Assembly: GCF_011745365.1 (NCBI RefSeq)
Contig: NW_024468909.1
Span: 6,076,001-6,140,000 of the forward strand
Direction of reading: 5' to 3'
From: Cryphonectria parasitica EP155
Lineage: Eukaryota; Ascomycota; Sordariomycetes; Diaporthales; Cryphonectriaceae
DNA length: 64,000 bases
This document shows positions 20,547 to 31,503 of this stretch, piece after piece. The first letter of the stretch is position 1; each line of letters opens with the position of its first letter. The notes under the pieces are model-generated. The model did not search any database, was not told where the DNA came from, and worked only from the letters and a program-made list of their open reading frames with translations. The position numbers and the translations under genes are program-made.

Positions 20547-23349
20547 ATGGACAATATCTCCTCGAATCAAGCTGGCAGCAGCAGTCCTGACGGTGCCATT
20601 CACCTTGACGACCTTCGAAAAGCAGTACGCGACATTGAGAGTTGTTTCCACTGTGCACCGCGCTTATCACCAAGACTACACAACTTTGTAGCCACCGATG
20701 ATAGAATCGTCGACATTGCCAGCGAGGCCAACCCTGCCCCCGGTGCCTAGGAATACACCCGGTCGAGCGCGTGCAGCAACACCAAGAACTCCGAGGTCAC
20801 CCAGGGCTTGCTCTTACCTTGCATCACCTATGGCAAGGCCCAGTTTGAGCTGCAACAGGCCAAGCAGGGACGCACCGGGGACCTGGATCCAGCCGAGTTC
20901 AACCCGTGCAACTCAGCATGCGTTGGCTACGGCTTCATGTCCCTTGTTATACCTTGTAAGTCCAGTTGGAAGAGCAGTTCGGATTCTGCTCATCTTGATG
21001 CTGACATGGATCCTCGATGATAAAAGGGTTTGGAGGTGGCGTCCTGGCGCATCGGCAAGCAAAGGAAATCACCCGTTTCTACGATCTCCAGCCGCACCGT
21101 GAAAAATCACTGAATGTCTTCGCCCATAACGCGACCACTATTCGCAATCTGGCCGAGATTCGCCATCACGAGAATATTCCTCCAGTAGAACTCCAACCCC
21201 ACCCACAAGAGGAGATGCTCATGGTACATGTTCCTCCCGAACCTCTGCCCTCTCCACAATTCTCTCCCCGTATTCAGAAGGTGATAGCGGACGTCAAGGA
21301 AATCAAGAAACCAAAGGCTATGTCAGTCACAGAAAAGATTAAGCAAAAACGCAAAGGCAAGGCGGCAGAGTCAGAGGATGGTACTCAACACCCCGGGATG
21401 CCTGCTCGTCTCAGCCCCTTCACTGGCTTTATGGCAGAAGATCCTGACCTCACTATGCTTGGACCGCCAGCGCCACCTGTTCCCACCCCAGTCGGCCAGA
21501 AGCAAACAGTCGATGAAGGAGCGGGGCCATCCACGGCGACGCAGGCACCAAAGCAACCTGCGAAGGAATCATCATCCCCTGCCCGAGGGGCTACCCCTCC
21601 GGCTGGCCAGACAGGTGCAACGGAAGATAAAGATACTACTGAAGCCAAGGCACCTGATACAATTGCCGAAGGGGCTGCCATTGGGCGAGACACTGCGATC
21701 AAACCGATTATCGAATTGGCCCCGGCGGACAGACCCGTTATTGAGAGGGTTCCTGGCAAGTGGGAGCCGAGTACCAGGCTGGATGCTGATGAGCAAGGGG
21801 CCGGTGACCCGAGCCAGATTGACACGCTGTTGGTAGTTGACGCTCCCAAGACTGCTCCTGATACGACTGAGACCACACCAGCTGGGGCAGGAAAGTCAAA
21901 GAGTAAATTCAAGAGCATGTTCAGGAAAACCCCCAAAACAAAGGAGAACGAGCAGTCTCAAGGCGCCAAGTCTGTTGCCGAAAACCTCCACCAGATCGAA
22001 TGGACCATTCCTCGAATCTCGATTGGCGAAGGGCCTATGACTGAACAGGCCAAGGAGAATGCCATCAAACGTTACCAAACAATGGTGCAAACCGGCGAAG
22101 CTGATCCTGTTACCTTGCTCGATGCTGCAGCAGCCATCGGCGCGTTCGACGCGCTCAAGGAGCTTCCTCCTGCCCGGACACACTCGCTGTCGGAAGATAC
22201 AGTACTCATCTCGCGAAATCAACCTCAAGGGCCCCACAGGATTTCAGCCGATGCCTTTGTCTACAGTGGCAGAGCGGCTCCAAGTCATTTACTTGCCCAA
22301 GACAGGGTCATCAACGCAGTACCCACTGGGCAAGGCGCGCACCGTCTTTCAGCCGATACAATGCTACCAGTGCGAACGATCGCTCCAAGCCACTATCTTG
22401 ATGCTGACCCTGTCGTATCTGGCCCACAGCAATTGTTTCCCCACGAGCTCCTTGATGATATGCTGGTCCAGGAGCAGAACAGAAACGCGCACGCCCATGG
22501 CCTAGAGCTGGACAAGACGCTCGTCCTGCTGCAAAAGCAGCCCCAAGCACATGATATCCATCAAGATGGCGCTGTTCCAGCACAGCCGAAATCAACAGGG
22601 CATGATATTCACAGAGATATCATACTCCCGGCTCCAAGAGCTCGATCTGCCCACGAGCTTGGTTCGGACAAAGTGATTGACCAAGGCTCGTCTGCTCATG
22701 AGGGCCACAACATTCATCACGATGTGCGAATCCTCTCGCCGTCCGGTGCGGTAAGAGACCCGCACTCTGTCGATGATGACGAAGTCTTCAAAGAATCTGC
22801 CGTCTTCCGCAAGTCGCCACACCCGGAGGCCATGATGCCGGGCAATTGGGCGCCGTCATCCTCGTCACAGTCCCCAGATCTTAACCACCAGATAGCCTCA
22901 TTGAACGCAAGCCTACAGAGTGCCGGCCATACCCTGGACGGACTGAATCGAGCTATGGACTCATCTGGTGCTGGGAAGGAGAATACTGCCGATAGTACGT
23001 TTGTTCACACCTATGATCACGCAGAATTCTTCCCAACATTTTGATCGTGGCTATAGTCATCATGATAGCATGCTGCCCACACTCAGCCGCTGCCTCTCCT
23101 GTGGTATGATTGAGACCGTCTTCATGTAGTGATTTTTGGCTGCTGGTTCTTGCGTGCATCATATCATCATTATCACCACCACCATCCTGTCCGCCGCTAT
23201 TGGATGAGTCCACTGACGAGATTTGTGATCTCCTCTCTCCAGGTCGTACTGCCAATGATGGAGGGTCGTTGCCGCAGCCAAGTACAGGGCGAGGTATGTG
23301 GGGGAGGGTGTTTGGTCGGCGTGGAGGCAGTGAGAAGGCCAACGCTTGA
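20547..23349 (+). CDS. PLAC8-like protein with twelve H-x-[LIV]-x-x-D repeats
   Basis: Four exons (20547-20624, 20751-20955, 21027-22994, 23243-23349) close in frame to 785 aa. Residues about 27-115 look like a PLAC8/Cys-rich domain: LLLPCITYGKAQFEL, then FNPCNSACVGYGFMSLVIP and GGGVLAHRQAKEITRFY. PLAC8 proteins are membrane-associated and include plant cell-number and cadmium-resistance proteins. Residues 115-430 are Pro/Glu/Lys/Ala-rich and probably disordered. Residues about 480-690 consist of twelve consecutive units of 17-19 residues, each beginning His-x-[Leu/Ile/Val]-x-x-Asp and usually followed by two hydrophobics; His and Asp are kept in 12 of 12. The C terminus, reached by a 248-nt intron with a CACTGAC branch site, is GRGMWGRVFGRRGG. 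Exon 1 and the GTACGC donor at 20625 are the weakest part; that intron removes an in-frame TAG. Confidence 0.72.
22181..22818 (+). repeat. Protein-level tandem repeat, 12 units of about 53 nt
   Basis: Within exon 3 of the PLAC8-like gene. First unit HSLSEDTVLISRNQPQGP, fourth HRLSADTMLPVRTIAPS, ninth HDIHRDIILPAPRARSA, twelfth starts HSVDDD. The consensus is [G/A/P/S]-H-x-[LIV]-x-x-D-x-hydrophobic-hydrophobic followed by a polar/Pro-rich linker. Spacing between His residues is 17-19. The DNA of the units has diverged strongly, so the repeat is old and the pattern is apparently kept by selection on the protein. Confidence 0.85.
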
Positions 23350-24377
23350 GGGGCTAGCTACGTGACACCAGTAGAAACGAGGGTGGGAGGTTGAACAAGG
23401 GAGCCATCCAGACTGGACGTTGGTATGCGTGTCTATGAAGAAAGAGCATGTACATGTAGTCACTCATTGTTTAGACCAGGGTTTGAACAGCAGCTTTATG
23501 TTCGGAAGTAGGCTCAGGATCCTCACCGACTCACAATCACCTACGAACATTGAAAATAGAGACAAAGACAGACTTTAATACCACACCAAAACCTATGATC
23601 CTCAGCCACCTCTCTCGTGCTGAAGATCTTCTGTGGGAGATAGCAATAAGTTGTTGTAGTAATAGTAATGGTGATTTTCTTTTTAGCAGTGGGTGAGAGG
23701 GTTATTGCACCCGGTACCCCGCCGTCACAACGTCCTCTTTTCACTCCTTTCTCCACTCCTATAATGACAGCATGCATGCAACTCGCCGAATTCAAGACCC
23801 AGAGGGAATGATTACTCTCTCTTCTCATTTCTGGCATCCCACGTATGTTTCTTCACTCGGCGTCCCCTTGCTTCTTCTTTCCCCTCTCACCACCGTAAAA
23901 AGTTGTAATGCGCTGGCTGCTGGCACCTCCTTATTTTCTCTCTTTCATCCATCAAGTCTTGGGAATTTCCTCTCGTACATAATTCTCTTTTCATGAACTT
24001 TCCGCCCGCTCCTCTTCAAAGAAAAATAAAAAGAAGAAGAAAAAAAAAGACCTTTGTAGAAATTTGTAAAGGTATCAGGAGGTCAACTTCATTTGGACCT
24101 GTGGGTGATGATGGGCTTGCGTGCCAACTGCAAAGTGGTTGGGGTATAGTGATCAACTGCCGCCGTATTGAAGCTTCGATCGTCTTGTGTATGAAGAAAT
24201 CTCTGACAATGGTCTAGAGCTCGGAGGAGTAGGTTTTGGCCGGTATATCGGCTATGTCGTGGGTGCCTGATGAAAAATTCGGTCTAGAATCGCGCGCGAT
24301 AGCCTCAGCGTACCAGGCATCATAAGAAGTGTGTATGGGTATGTGGCTCGATGGCTTCTCCTATTCTCGTCGTCGAC
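23350..24377. other. Convergent intergenic region
   Basis: About 1 kb between the 3' ends of the PLAC8-like and Tem1 genes. It contains pyrimidine-rich tracts and an A-rich stretch at 24023-24049. No gene or RNA recognised. Confidence 0.6.
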
Positions 24378-25430
24378 CTAGCAGTTCTGGTATAGGAGGA
24401 GAGGCTCGCCGACGTTTTCGATCTCGGGTATAGTGCACTTGAGGTCAAATGCCTTTGAAAGTACAATTTTGAAGATCTGCGTGCGAATCATCAGCGTGCG
24501 ATTCTTGGAACGACTCTTGAAAGAGACCATAAGCTCTCTCGTTTGTATGACATACCTTCTGAACGTTGATGCTGTGGCTCGTGCTGCTGAAGATCAATGC
24601 AGCACGCATAGCCTTGGCGAATCGCCGTGCCTGTGTATCAAAACAAATAAAAATCAGTGCTTCGGTTCTAACCTCCTCCTGTTGTTTACTACCGCTAGAA
24701 TTATCCATACCTGGTTCGATATCTCCTCCTGATCCTCGCGTGGGAAGTTGACAAAGTGGTCGTACTTGGTGCCGACCAAGATGGGGATGGCGGTCTTGTT
24801 GAAGCCCCGGCCCTGTCGGTACCACTCCTTGATGCTGTTGAGGGTGCTCTTGCGTGTCAGGTCGAACATGAACAGGATGGCGACAGCGTCGTTGCAGACC
24901 AGCGGCAGCATGTTGACGAACTCGCGCTGGCCGCCCAGATCCCAGATGCTGAAAGTAATCTCGGTGTTGCGGATGCTGATGGTCTTCTCCATGAAGTTGA
25001 CGCCCAGGGTTTGGATGTAGTCCTCGTCCCAGCTGCCCTCGACGTATTTGACCATGAGCGAGGTCTTGCCTATTTGGGCGTCTCCCACCATGCCGACTTT
25101 TATCACGACGTGGTTTCGGCCGTTCGCGTTGTTCTGGTCCGATGCGCCGGGGATACCCGCGCCGACGCGGTCCGGGTAGCTCTGGCTCGACAGCTGCGAG
25201 GGTGGCCTCGAGAGGTTATTGCCCGGCTGGGGAACAGGAGGGGTCGTGTACCGCGCGCTGGGATCCATCATCATGTGTTCGGAATGGGGGGCGTCGGTCA
25301 TAGCGGCGTCTCCGTTGCCGTTCTCGAAGGTGTTCCCGCCCATCATGTTTGGTGAGCCCATCATGTTTGGTGAGCCCTCCATGCCGCCCATGGTCTCCTC
25401 CTGGAAGTCTGCCGGCGCCTGGTCGTCCAT
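24378..25430 (-). CDS. TEM1: Tem1/Spg1-type septation GTPase
   Basis: Small GTPase at the top of the septation initiation / mitotic exit network. Exons 25430-24711, 24630-24556 and 24476-24378 give 297 aa; donors are GTATGG and GTATGT. Nucleotide-binding motifs are present: P-loop GDAQIGKTS, switch-I region QTLGVNFMEKT, DLGGQ in place of the Ras DTAGQ (typical of Tem1/Spg1), GTKYD in place of NKxD, and SSTSHSINVQK near the C terminus. There is no C-terminal CAAX cysteine, as usual for this family. The N terminus carries about 90 extra residues relative to yeast Spg1, Met/Gly/Asn/Pro-rich, with a short duplication (GSPNMM twice, 25349-25380). Start ATG 25430 has A at -3. The open frame extends upstream to a possible acceptor at 25468, so an additional 5' exon is possible but no good one is visible. 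Confidence 0.9.
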
Positions 25431-28400
25431 AATTTCCGTGGCGTCGTAAAACTGGGCCGAAGACCCTGCAGTCAAGGTAGAGGAATCTGTAAGGTGACAC
25501 CCGAGTTAATACACGCACGCAGAGGTTAGGAGGCGGCTGGGGGGTAGGACATGGTGTATGGAATGCCCGGCAAGGTGCATGTGCAATGAATGTTGTTTCG
25601 GAAAGGCGGAGGAAGAGAGAGGGGTTGGTTTCGCCAAAGAAACTGTCCCATCGTCGGGGGCGCACTGACCCAGATTGGTGGTTGTGATGCCTTGTGGTAG
25701 TCTGGCCTGGCCTCAGGGGAGCCGACGTTGTGATGATGTGGTGTGTAATTGCGTGGGTACTCCCGAGCGAAAGAAGGGGAGGTAGGGATGAGGAGGATAT
25801 CGAGGTGATGTCGAGCAAGGAGGACGAAGAGGAGCAAGAGCAGCCTTATCCCAGAAGTAACGGCTTCATGGGAAAGAGGGCGTGTCTGTTGAACCGATCT
25901 GATGAAGAAGGGCGAGACGAGGTTGTTTTGGGATAGACAGACGTCGACAGGGCGGCGATGATGACGTCTCGCGACCTGAAATTCCGGTGGAGATTCGAGG
26001 TACGGAATAGATAGTAGCATGAAATAGCAGCTGGACGAGATGAAGGTCAGAGAGAATGTTGTATGTGAAGACGAGCCCGCATTCCGATCCACACAGCTCT
26101 CCGCGTCCACACGGCGACAACTGGTTGGAGCGATGCTGTCTGTGGTGGGCTGCAAGCAAGGTCAAGGTCAAGGATGATGGGGGGAGGGGGGACTTGGTTT
26201 GGATGGGTGGATGCGTGTATGTACTATGTACCACAGTGATTTTTCAGGTCTCGATCGGCGTCTGGTGCTGTGGTAGCGCCGGCTGAAGGCCACTGACATG
26301 GGCCTTCCCTCTTTACGGGATTGCGATTGCATTAGAAGGGAAGGAGGCTGACGAAGCAGAACAGCCAGCACCGCCCCAAGCAGAAGAGACAAGTGACGAG
26401 ATCAAGGCAAAAGAGGTCAAGGGAGGAAACTGGGAAGGGAGTTGTGTAATCATCGCCCTCATTGCTTACCTTTTTTTTTCTTTCTTTTTTTTTGGACTCT
26501 GTGGTTCTCTCCCCCTTTCGCCCTTCGTTGGGAGGGGCACAGTCAGTTGACGATCAGTCTTTTGTAGCACTCTAGGCTCAAGGCTGTACAGACAGACAGA
26601 AAGACAGACTACTGCTATGCCAGCACAGACTTCTATCGCAGTGACTGTAGGTTCGTCCAGTGTACCATTGGTTGGTCTGGTAGTGGTGGTGGTGGGGGGC
26701 GCGCCAGGGTGGGTCAACATCAACCCGCAGTAGCAGCAACAACACGTCGAACCGCGACGTGCACAAGGGAAATAATCAAGGAGCCTGGCTTTTCTTTTCT
26801 TCACTTGTCTCGCAACCTGATTTCTCTATTTTTTTTTTTGTTGGCCCCCCCCTCCCCTGTTTTTGACTTGGCGACAGGACGGGGCGGCTTGGGAAAGAAC
26901 GTAGCTCTCTGTTGGTGGGATTGCTGTTCCAGGTACTTCATTCTTGTTAGACCAGTACCGATCTGCCTTGAAGTAGTGATCCCGCCTGTTGAACGTTGGA
27001 GTGTTCAGGCGCGTGGAGTTCCCCTTCCCAGCCGTAAAAGTAAACACTAACAAATCTGCTGCGGCCTGCTGGAAGCCAATCAGCCGCCCTTAGCCAGGGG
27101 TGGTGCTAGGCACTGGCCATAGGTCCCGACGAGGCCCACTGAGGGGTCACTGCCAGGGCAGTGTGTGAGGGCCGTGCGAATGAGGTCCACCCACCTGGAC
27201 AGGCAGACCTTCTATTGCTGCAGGCCATACCTTGGATGCAACCCTTCTGCTGCAAATCCTACCTGCACGACAGGTCACGAAAAGGCAGGAGCCCTGCGGC
27301 CATGATGCTATATTCCATGTCCAACCTCTTGTCAACGCGACCTGACGTGCGAAGTCCCCTGCTTGGACTGCAGACCGTCTTTTTATGTTTCAGATTTTTG
27401 TGACGACTCGCCGGACCGACTCTACTAACATATATTCAACAGAAAAGCACTGCAGTGCATGCTGTTGAGACCCAAATTGTGGTTCATAGAATGGGTCAAC
27501 CAGGCCAGAACATTTATTTGTACTTGGCAGTGGTTTTTACCTCTTGTCCCAGACCGTGAAGTGAAAGGCATGCATTGTCTTGTCTGTATTACTGGAACCG
27601 CCATCCCTACAATATTTGCCTAGTATTACTACCGACCCGTCGGCACGTTTTCTTCCCACAGCGGGCGCTATCCTATTCTCCGCTCTCAGGCCCTTGAGAT
27701 GATTCATCTTCTACCACGAGCCTCGTCCCTGTCCATTAATCTGTCTGCCAGATGATGGTATTGATGACACGCCAGGCACACCTTGCAACGTCGGGCTCGC
27801 CTGCCCAACTTTCTTTTCTCCCAGCCACACAACACCAAGGGGGGCCAGAGTGGTGTCATGTTCACTATCATGACTCCCAACATCTGGTTTCTCTAGACAG
27901 GCCTCGGGAGCCCCGAGCCCACAGTCCATGAGATCGCGATCACCCAAACTTCTACCAGCAATTTGAACTCCACGATGACGGTTTACCCAAGGATGACTGG
28001 CCAGGTCTTTCCCAGAAGGGCTTCTGAGGCTGCTGGAGCCTTACAACGGTTATGACTCGAGAGAATCCAGTATCGCTCCAGACCATTTTGAAGTTCCTCT
28101 TTTCTCTCTCTCTTCATCCCTTCCTCTGAAAAACCTGCAGTCGACGCTCTTAGTGACAGGAACGAGGATCAGCGGCAGCTTAGTTCTTATCTTGACATGT
28201 AACAATCAAGAACATTGCTTGTTTCTGAAGACACAAGGAAAAAGGTGATTGTTTTTACCTACTTGTATATATACCACACATTTATATACATATATGTATT
28301 TCCTAAAAGAAAAAAGGAGAAGAAGAGAAAGTGAACGTATCGAGGTTCTTTGGATGGCTCAGGGTTAGGACTACTAAACCAGCCGCTTACCAAAAGCAAA

Positions 28401-28602
28401 CTTTAATACACCGATACCCAATCGGCCTCCGGCAAACACATGAATCGTCATTTTTCGGGGCGGATATCACTTTATCTCAGTCGAGCTTTCCTCGCCCTTC
28501 CGACCCTGGCCGCTTCCACCTCTCTATTCCACCACCTCCAAACAAGCCTCCAGCCCCAGCCGCAGCAGTCTGTCCTGCCAACACAGCCTCAGCAACGTAG
28601 CA
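25431..28602. other. Long divergent intergenic region Tem1 / GCSH
   Basis: About 3.2 kb. The Tem1 side (to about 26.5 kb) probably holds a long 5' leader, possibly with introns. ORFs here (for example 25526-26155 minus) have no recognisable content. T-rich runs lie at 26470-26492 and 26829-26839, a C8 run at 26845-26852, and an AT-rich TATA-like stretch at 28266-28302. No tRNA or other RNA gene was found by eye. Confidence 0.55.
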
Positions 28603-29367
28603 ATGGCCTCAATCGCACGCTGCATGCGGGTCGCAAGGCCGACAGCCCTCTCGTCTACCGTGCTTCGCGCCGCCGCCCGCCCAACACCTTCGTCGCGGTT
28701 CAGTGCTGCCAGGCCCTTCTCTGCGAGCGCTATCTGTAAGAAAGAAGAAACCCTCCCTCTCTCCCCTCCATTCCTCTCTCCGAAGCCGGAACACACTCTC
28801 AAGCCACCGACGCACCACTTTCACGCCATGCCCGCACCACCACATACCCCCTAGGGCAAACAATGAGCTCTGTCCTCCCCTTCCTTTGGTAGCATTTGCC
28901 CGAAACACCCCCTCGAGGCTGACTCCCTTCCCTTTTCTCTCTGTCGCAACGCAACAATAGGCCCCATCCGCAAGTATACCAAAGACCACGAGTGGATCGA
29001 CCTCTCCGCCGACAACAAGACAGGCGTGATCGGCATCAGCGAGTACGCCGCCGAGGCCCTGGGTGACGTTGTGTACGTGGAGCTGCCCGAGGAGGGCAAG
29101 GAGGTGGCCGCAGGTGACGCCATCGGCGCCGTGGAGAGTGTGAAGTCCGCCGCCGACATCAACGCCCCCATCACTTGCAAGATCACCCACATCAACCTCG
29201 AGCTGGAGGAGAAGCCGGGTACCATCAACAAGGTCCCTGAGGATGATAGCGCCGGCGGAGGCTGGATCGCCAAGGTCACTGTGGATGAGGAGGGCGTCAA
29301 GGATTTGGAGGGCTTGATGGATGTCGAGGAATACAAGGCCTTCACGGCTGCAGAGGGTGATCACTAG
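28603..29367 (+). CDS. GCV3: Glycine cleavage system H protein, mitochondrial
   Basis: Lipoyl carrier that shuttles the aminomethyl group from glycine between P, T and L proteins in the mitochondrial matrix. Two exons (28603-28735 and 28961-29367) give about 179 aa. Exon 1 encodes an Arg/Ser/Ala-rich mitochondrial presequence (MASIARCMRVARPTAL...). After the 225-nt intron comes IRKYTKDHEWI, then GVIGISEYAAEALGDVVYVELPE and the lipoylation motif GAVESVKSAADI, in which the Lys is the attachment site. The C terminus has GGGWIAKV and a terminal acidic helix. Length is normal once the presequence is included. It is convergent with the heme-pathway gene HEM3, 380 bp apart; both proteins bear on glycine use, but that adjacency is probably chance. 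Confidence 0.95.
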
Positions 29368-29747
29368 AGGCGCCGGAACAAGGGACGGAAGGATATAAGA
29401 CCAAAGAAAAAAAAATACAATCACAAGAATGAATCTCTCGGACCGACGACGACTCGATACTGTGCGGTGCCGGGGGAGGGGGGGGGGTTCAATGCATATA
29501 ACAGTTCAACCTGGAGAGAAAGAGGCGAGAAGCATCAATGGAACATGGAATGGCGTTGAGAGTGCGGAGACAGAGTCTATCCGGTAGACCTTGCTGTTCA
29601 TATTTACACGAATTTCGGCTCGGTCTGTCCGCTTGCCATAGTATCTGATAGAAGAACAAAGCAAACGATGAGGAAGCATCTTCGCTGTCTATGGTATTGT
29701 GATCATGCAGAGTGAGGGTCTTGAGAGGCGAATGCTGCGATGTGCGA
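29368..29747. other. Convergent 3' flanks with G10 run
   Basis: Between the stops of the H-protein and HEM3 genes. It holds CGGGGGA followed by G10 (29478-29487). No gene. Confidence 0.6.
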
Positions 29748-30836
29748 TCACGCAGCCGGGGCAGCAGCGGCGCTGGCAGCCGAGGCCGTGCCGGGTGTCT
29801 CTGCTCGCTGGCTGTTGATGACATCGAGGATCTTGCTCGCACCCTTCTCCACAAGTATCGATGCGGCCTTCTTGCCCAGGGCATCAGCGGCCTCTGGGTC
29901 TGCCACATCGCCCTGGAGCTCGACCTCGGCGCCATCCTGGCCATCGAGGCTGACAACCACCGCCCTCAGCCGCAGGTTGCTGCCGACGCCGTCCTCACCA
30001 GGGACCCAGTGCGTCTCCACTCCAATCGGCACGCTGCAGCCGCCCTCGAGTGTGCGCATGACGCTCCGCTCCGCTTCACAAGCCAGCATCGTCTCTGTGT
30101 CGGAGATGGGCTTGAGCAGACCCAGCGTGGTCAGGTCGCCTTCTCGAATCTCCACCGCCAGCGCGCCCTGGCCGACGGCGTGCAGCATGCCACCACCCTC
30201 GCTCTCGCTGTCCAGAAACTGCCCTATCCGATGGCCCATGTTCATGCGCAACAGCCCCGCCGCCGCGAGGATCGTCGCGTCGAAGCCCAGGCTTTCGTCG
30301 TCGCACTTCTTCATCCTGGTGTCGATGTTCCCCCGCATGTCTTTGAACACCAAGCCCGGGTACCTTCTCCTCAGCTGCGCAGCCCGCCGCAGGCTGCTCG
30401 TCCCAATGACAGCTCCCTCTGGCAGGTCGGCCAGCTTCTTGTATTTGCCCTCGTGCCCAGCCTTGAACACCACCACGTCCCGCGGGTCCTCGCGCTTGGT
30501 GATGCACCCGATGACGCAACCCGCGGGGAGGGCGGTGGGCATATCCTTGAGACAGTGGAGGATCATGTCGAGCTGGGGCGTGTCGGAAGTGAGCATGGCC
30601 TCGAGCTCCGAGGTCCACAGGCCCTTGCCCAGGTTCGGCAGCGGCGTCGTCTTGTCGCGGTCGCCCATGACGGAGACGGTCACGGTCTCGAACTTGATAT
30701 GTGGGTGGGCCTGCTGCAGCTCGCCAATGACAATCTCGCACTGCTTGAGCGCGAGCGCGGAGCGTCGTGTGCCGACGCGAATGGTCGTGCCCGCCGGGAG
30801 AGCAGGCAGGGTCGTGGCGGCGGTAATTGCAGCCAT
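29748..30836 (-). CDS. HEM3: Hydroxymethylbilane synthase (porphobilinogen deaminase)
   Basis: Third step of heme biosynthesis: condenses four porphobilinogens to hydroxymethylbilane in the cytosol. Single exon, 362 aa from ATG 30836 (MAAITAATTLPALPAG). Recognisable elements are IRVGTRRSALALKQ, VSVMGDRDKTTPL, GKGLWTSELEAML, LHCLKDMPTALP, GTSSLRRAAQLRR, and the cofactor-loop motif EGGCSVPIGVE, where Cys267 carries the dipyrromethane cofactor. The usual HSLKD is HCLKD here; I believe this occurs in other filamentous fungi, and the rest of the active site is intact. The C terminus has an Ala-rich extension. No mitochondrial presequence is apparent, which fits the enzyme's cytosolic location. Confidence 0.96.
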   Translation of the reverse strand: MAAITAATTLPALPAGTTIRVGTRRSALALKQCEIVIGELQQAHPHIKFETVTVSVMGDRDKTTPLPNLGKGLWTSELEAMLTSDTPQLDMILHCLKDMPTALPAGCVIGCITKREDPRDVVVFKAGHEGKYKKLADLPEGAVIGTSSLRRAAQLRRRYPGLVFKDMRGNIDTRMKKCDDESLGFDATILAAAGLLRMNMGHRIGQFLDSESEGGGMLHAVGQGALAVEIREGDLTTLGLLKPISDTETMLACEAERSVMRTLEGGCSVPIGVETHWVPGEDGVGSNLRLRAVVVSLDGQDGAEVELQGDVADPEAADALGKKAASILVEKGASKILDVINSQRAETPGTASAASAAAAPAA

Positions 30837-31503
30837 ACTGGGTGAGGTTGGGTTGGTGGGGCTGTGATGGTGGAGTACGCGGCGAAGTAGGGAGGGTGAC
30901 CGAATCAAAATAGAAGGCACAGTAAGAGGTTGGGGGAGTTGAACTGATTGAGTGGGAGCGAGCAGCAGACAACTCTAATGAGTATTGTTTGTTCAGCTGC
31001 TCAGGTTTTATAATTTGGCGAAGAGAGGGTGAGCTTTGGATCTTATGGCGGGGCAGTAATAACGGGCGCGGGGCGGAAGGAAAGGAGGGGTCCTGAACCT
31101 TCCTTCAATTGATCTCACCCTTAGTCATTCAAGACAACCCCCTCAACTCACTCCTTCTCTCCGCTTTCGTATTTATATACTTTTCTCTGTTTCATTGGGG
31201 CACGGATACAGAAACAGGGCCATGAACCGAAAGAGGGAGAACAAATTCAAATTTCAACGGCTCTGCTTAGCATTCTTTCAGACTTACAGCCCTGCGCGAT
31301 TATCGATACACCTAAGCGCTGTACTAATAGAAACATATCCTCAACATTATAGCAACCATCTCTTCAGAGCTTTCCCTCGCACTCTTACTGACGCCCTTCC
31401 ATCATGTGCCAGTCTTGCAACCACCGCATCGTAGAACGCCTCGAGCACAAGGTATCGTCATTCAATTTTGCACTGATGTTAACTGGCTAATAAGTGTATG
31501 TGG
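30837..31503. other. HEM3 promoter region with a possible orphan first exon
   Basis: Contains the HEM3 promoter. At 31404-31451 on the plus strand, ATG opens a 16-codon frame (MCQSCNHRIVERLEHK) that ends exactly at a GTATCG donor-like site followed by a CTAAT branch-like sequence. Continuing downstream runs into the 3' end of the HET gene on the opposite strand, where no coding continuation is visible. It could be the remnant of a first exon. Support is weak. Confidence 0.3.

Noticed and set aside
29712..30845. Long open frames on the plus strand opposite HEM3 (about 375 codons each)
   Set aside because: Shadow frames caused by GC-rich third positions of HEM3; no recognisable protein and full antisense overlap with a certain gene.
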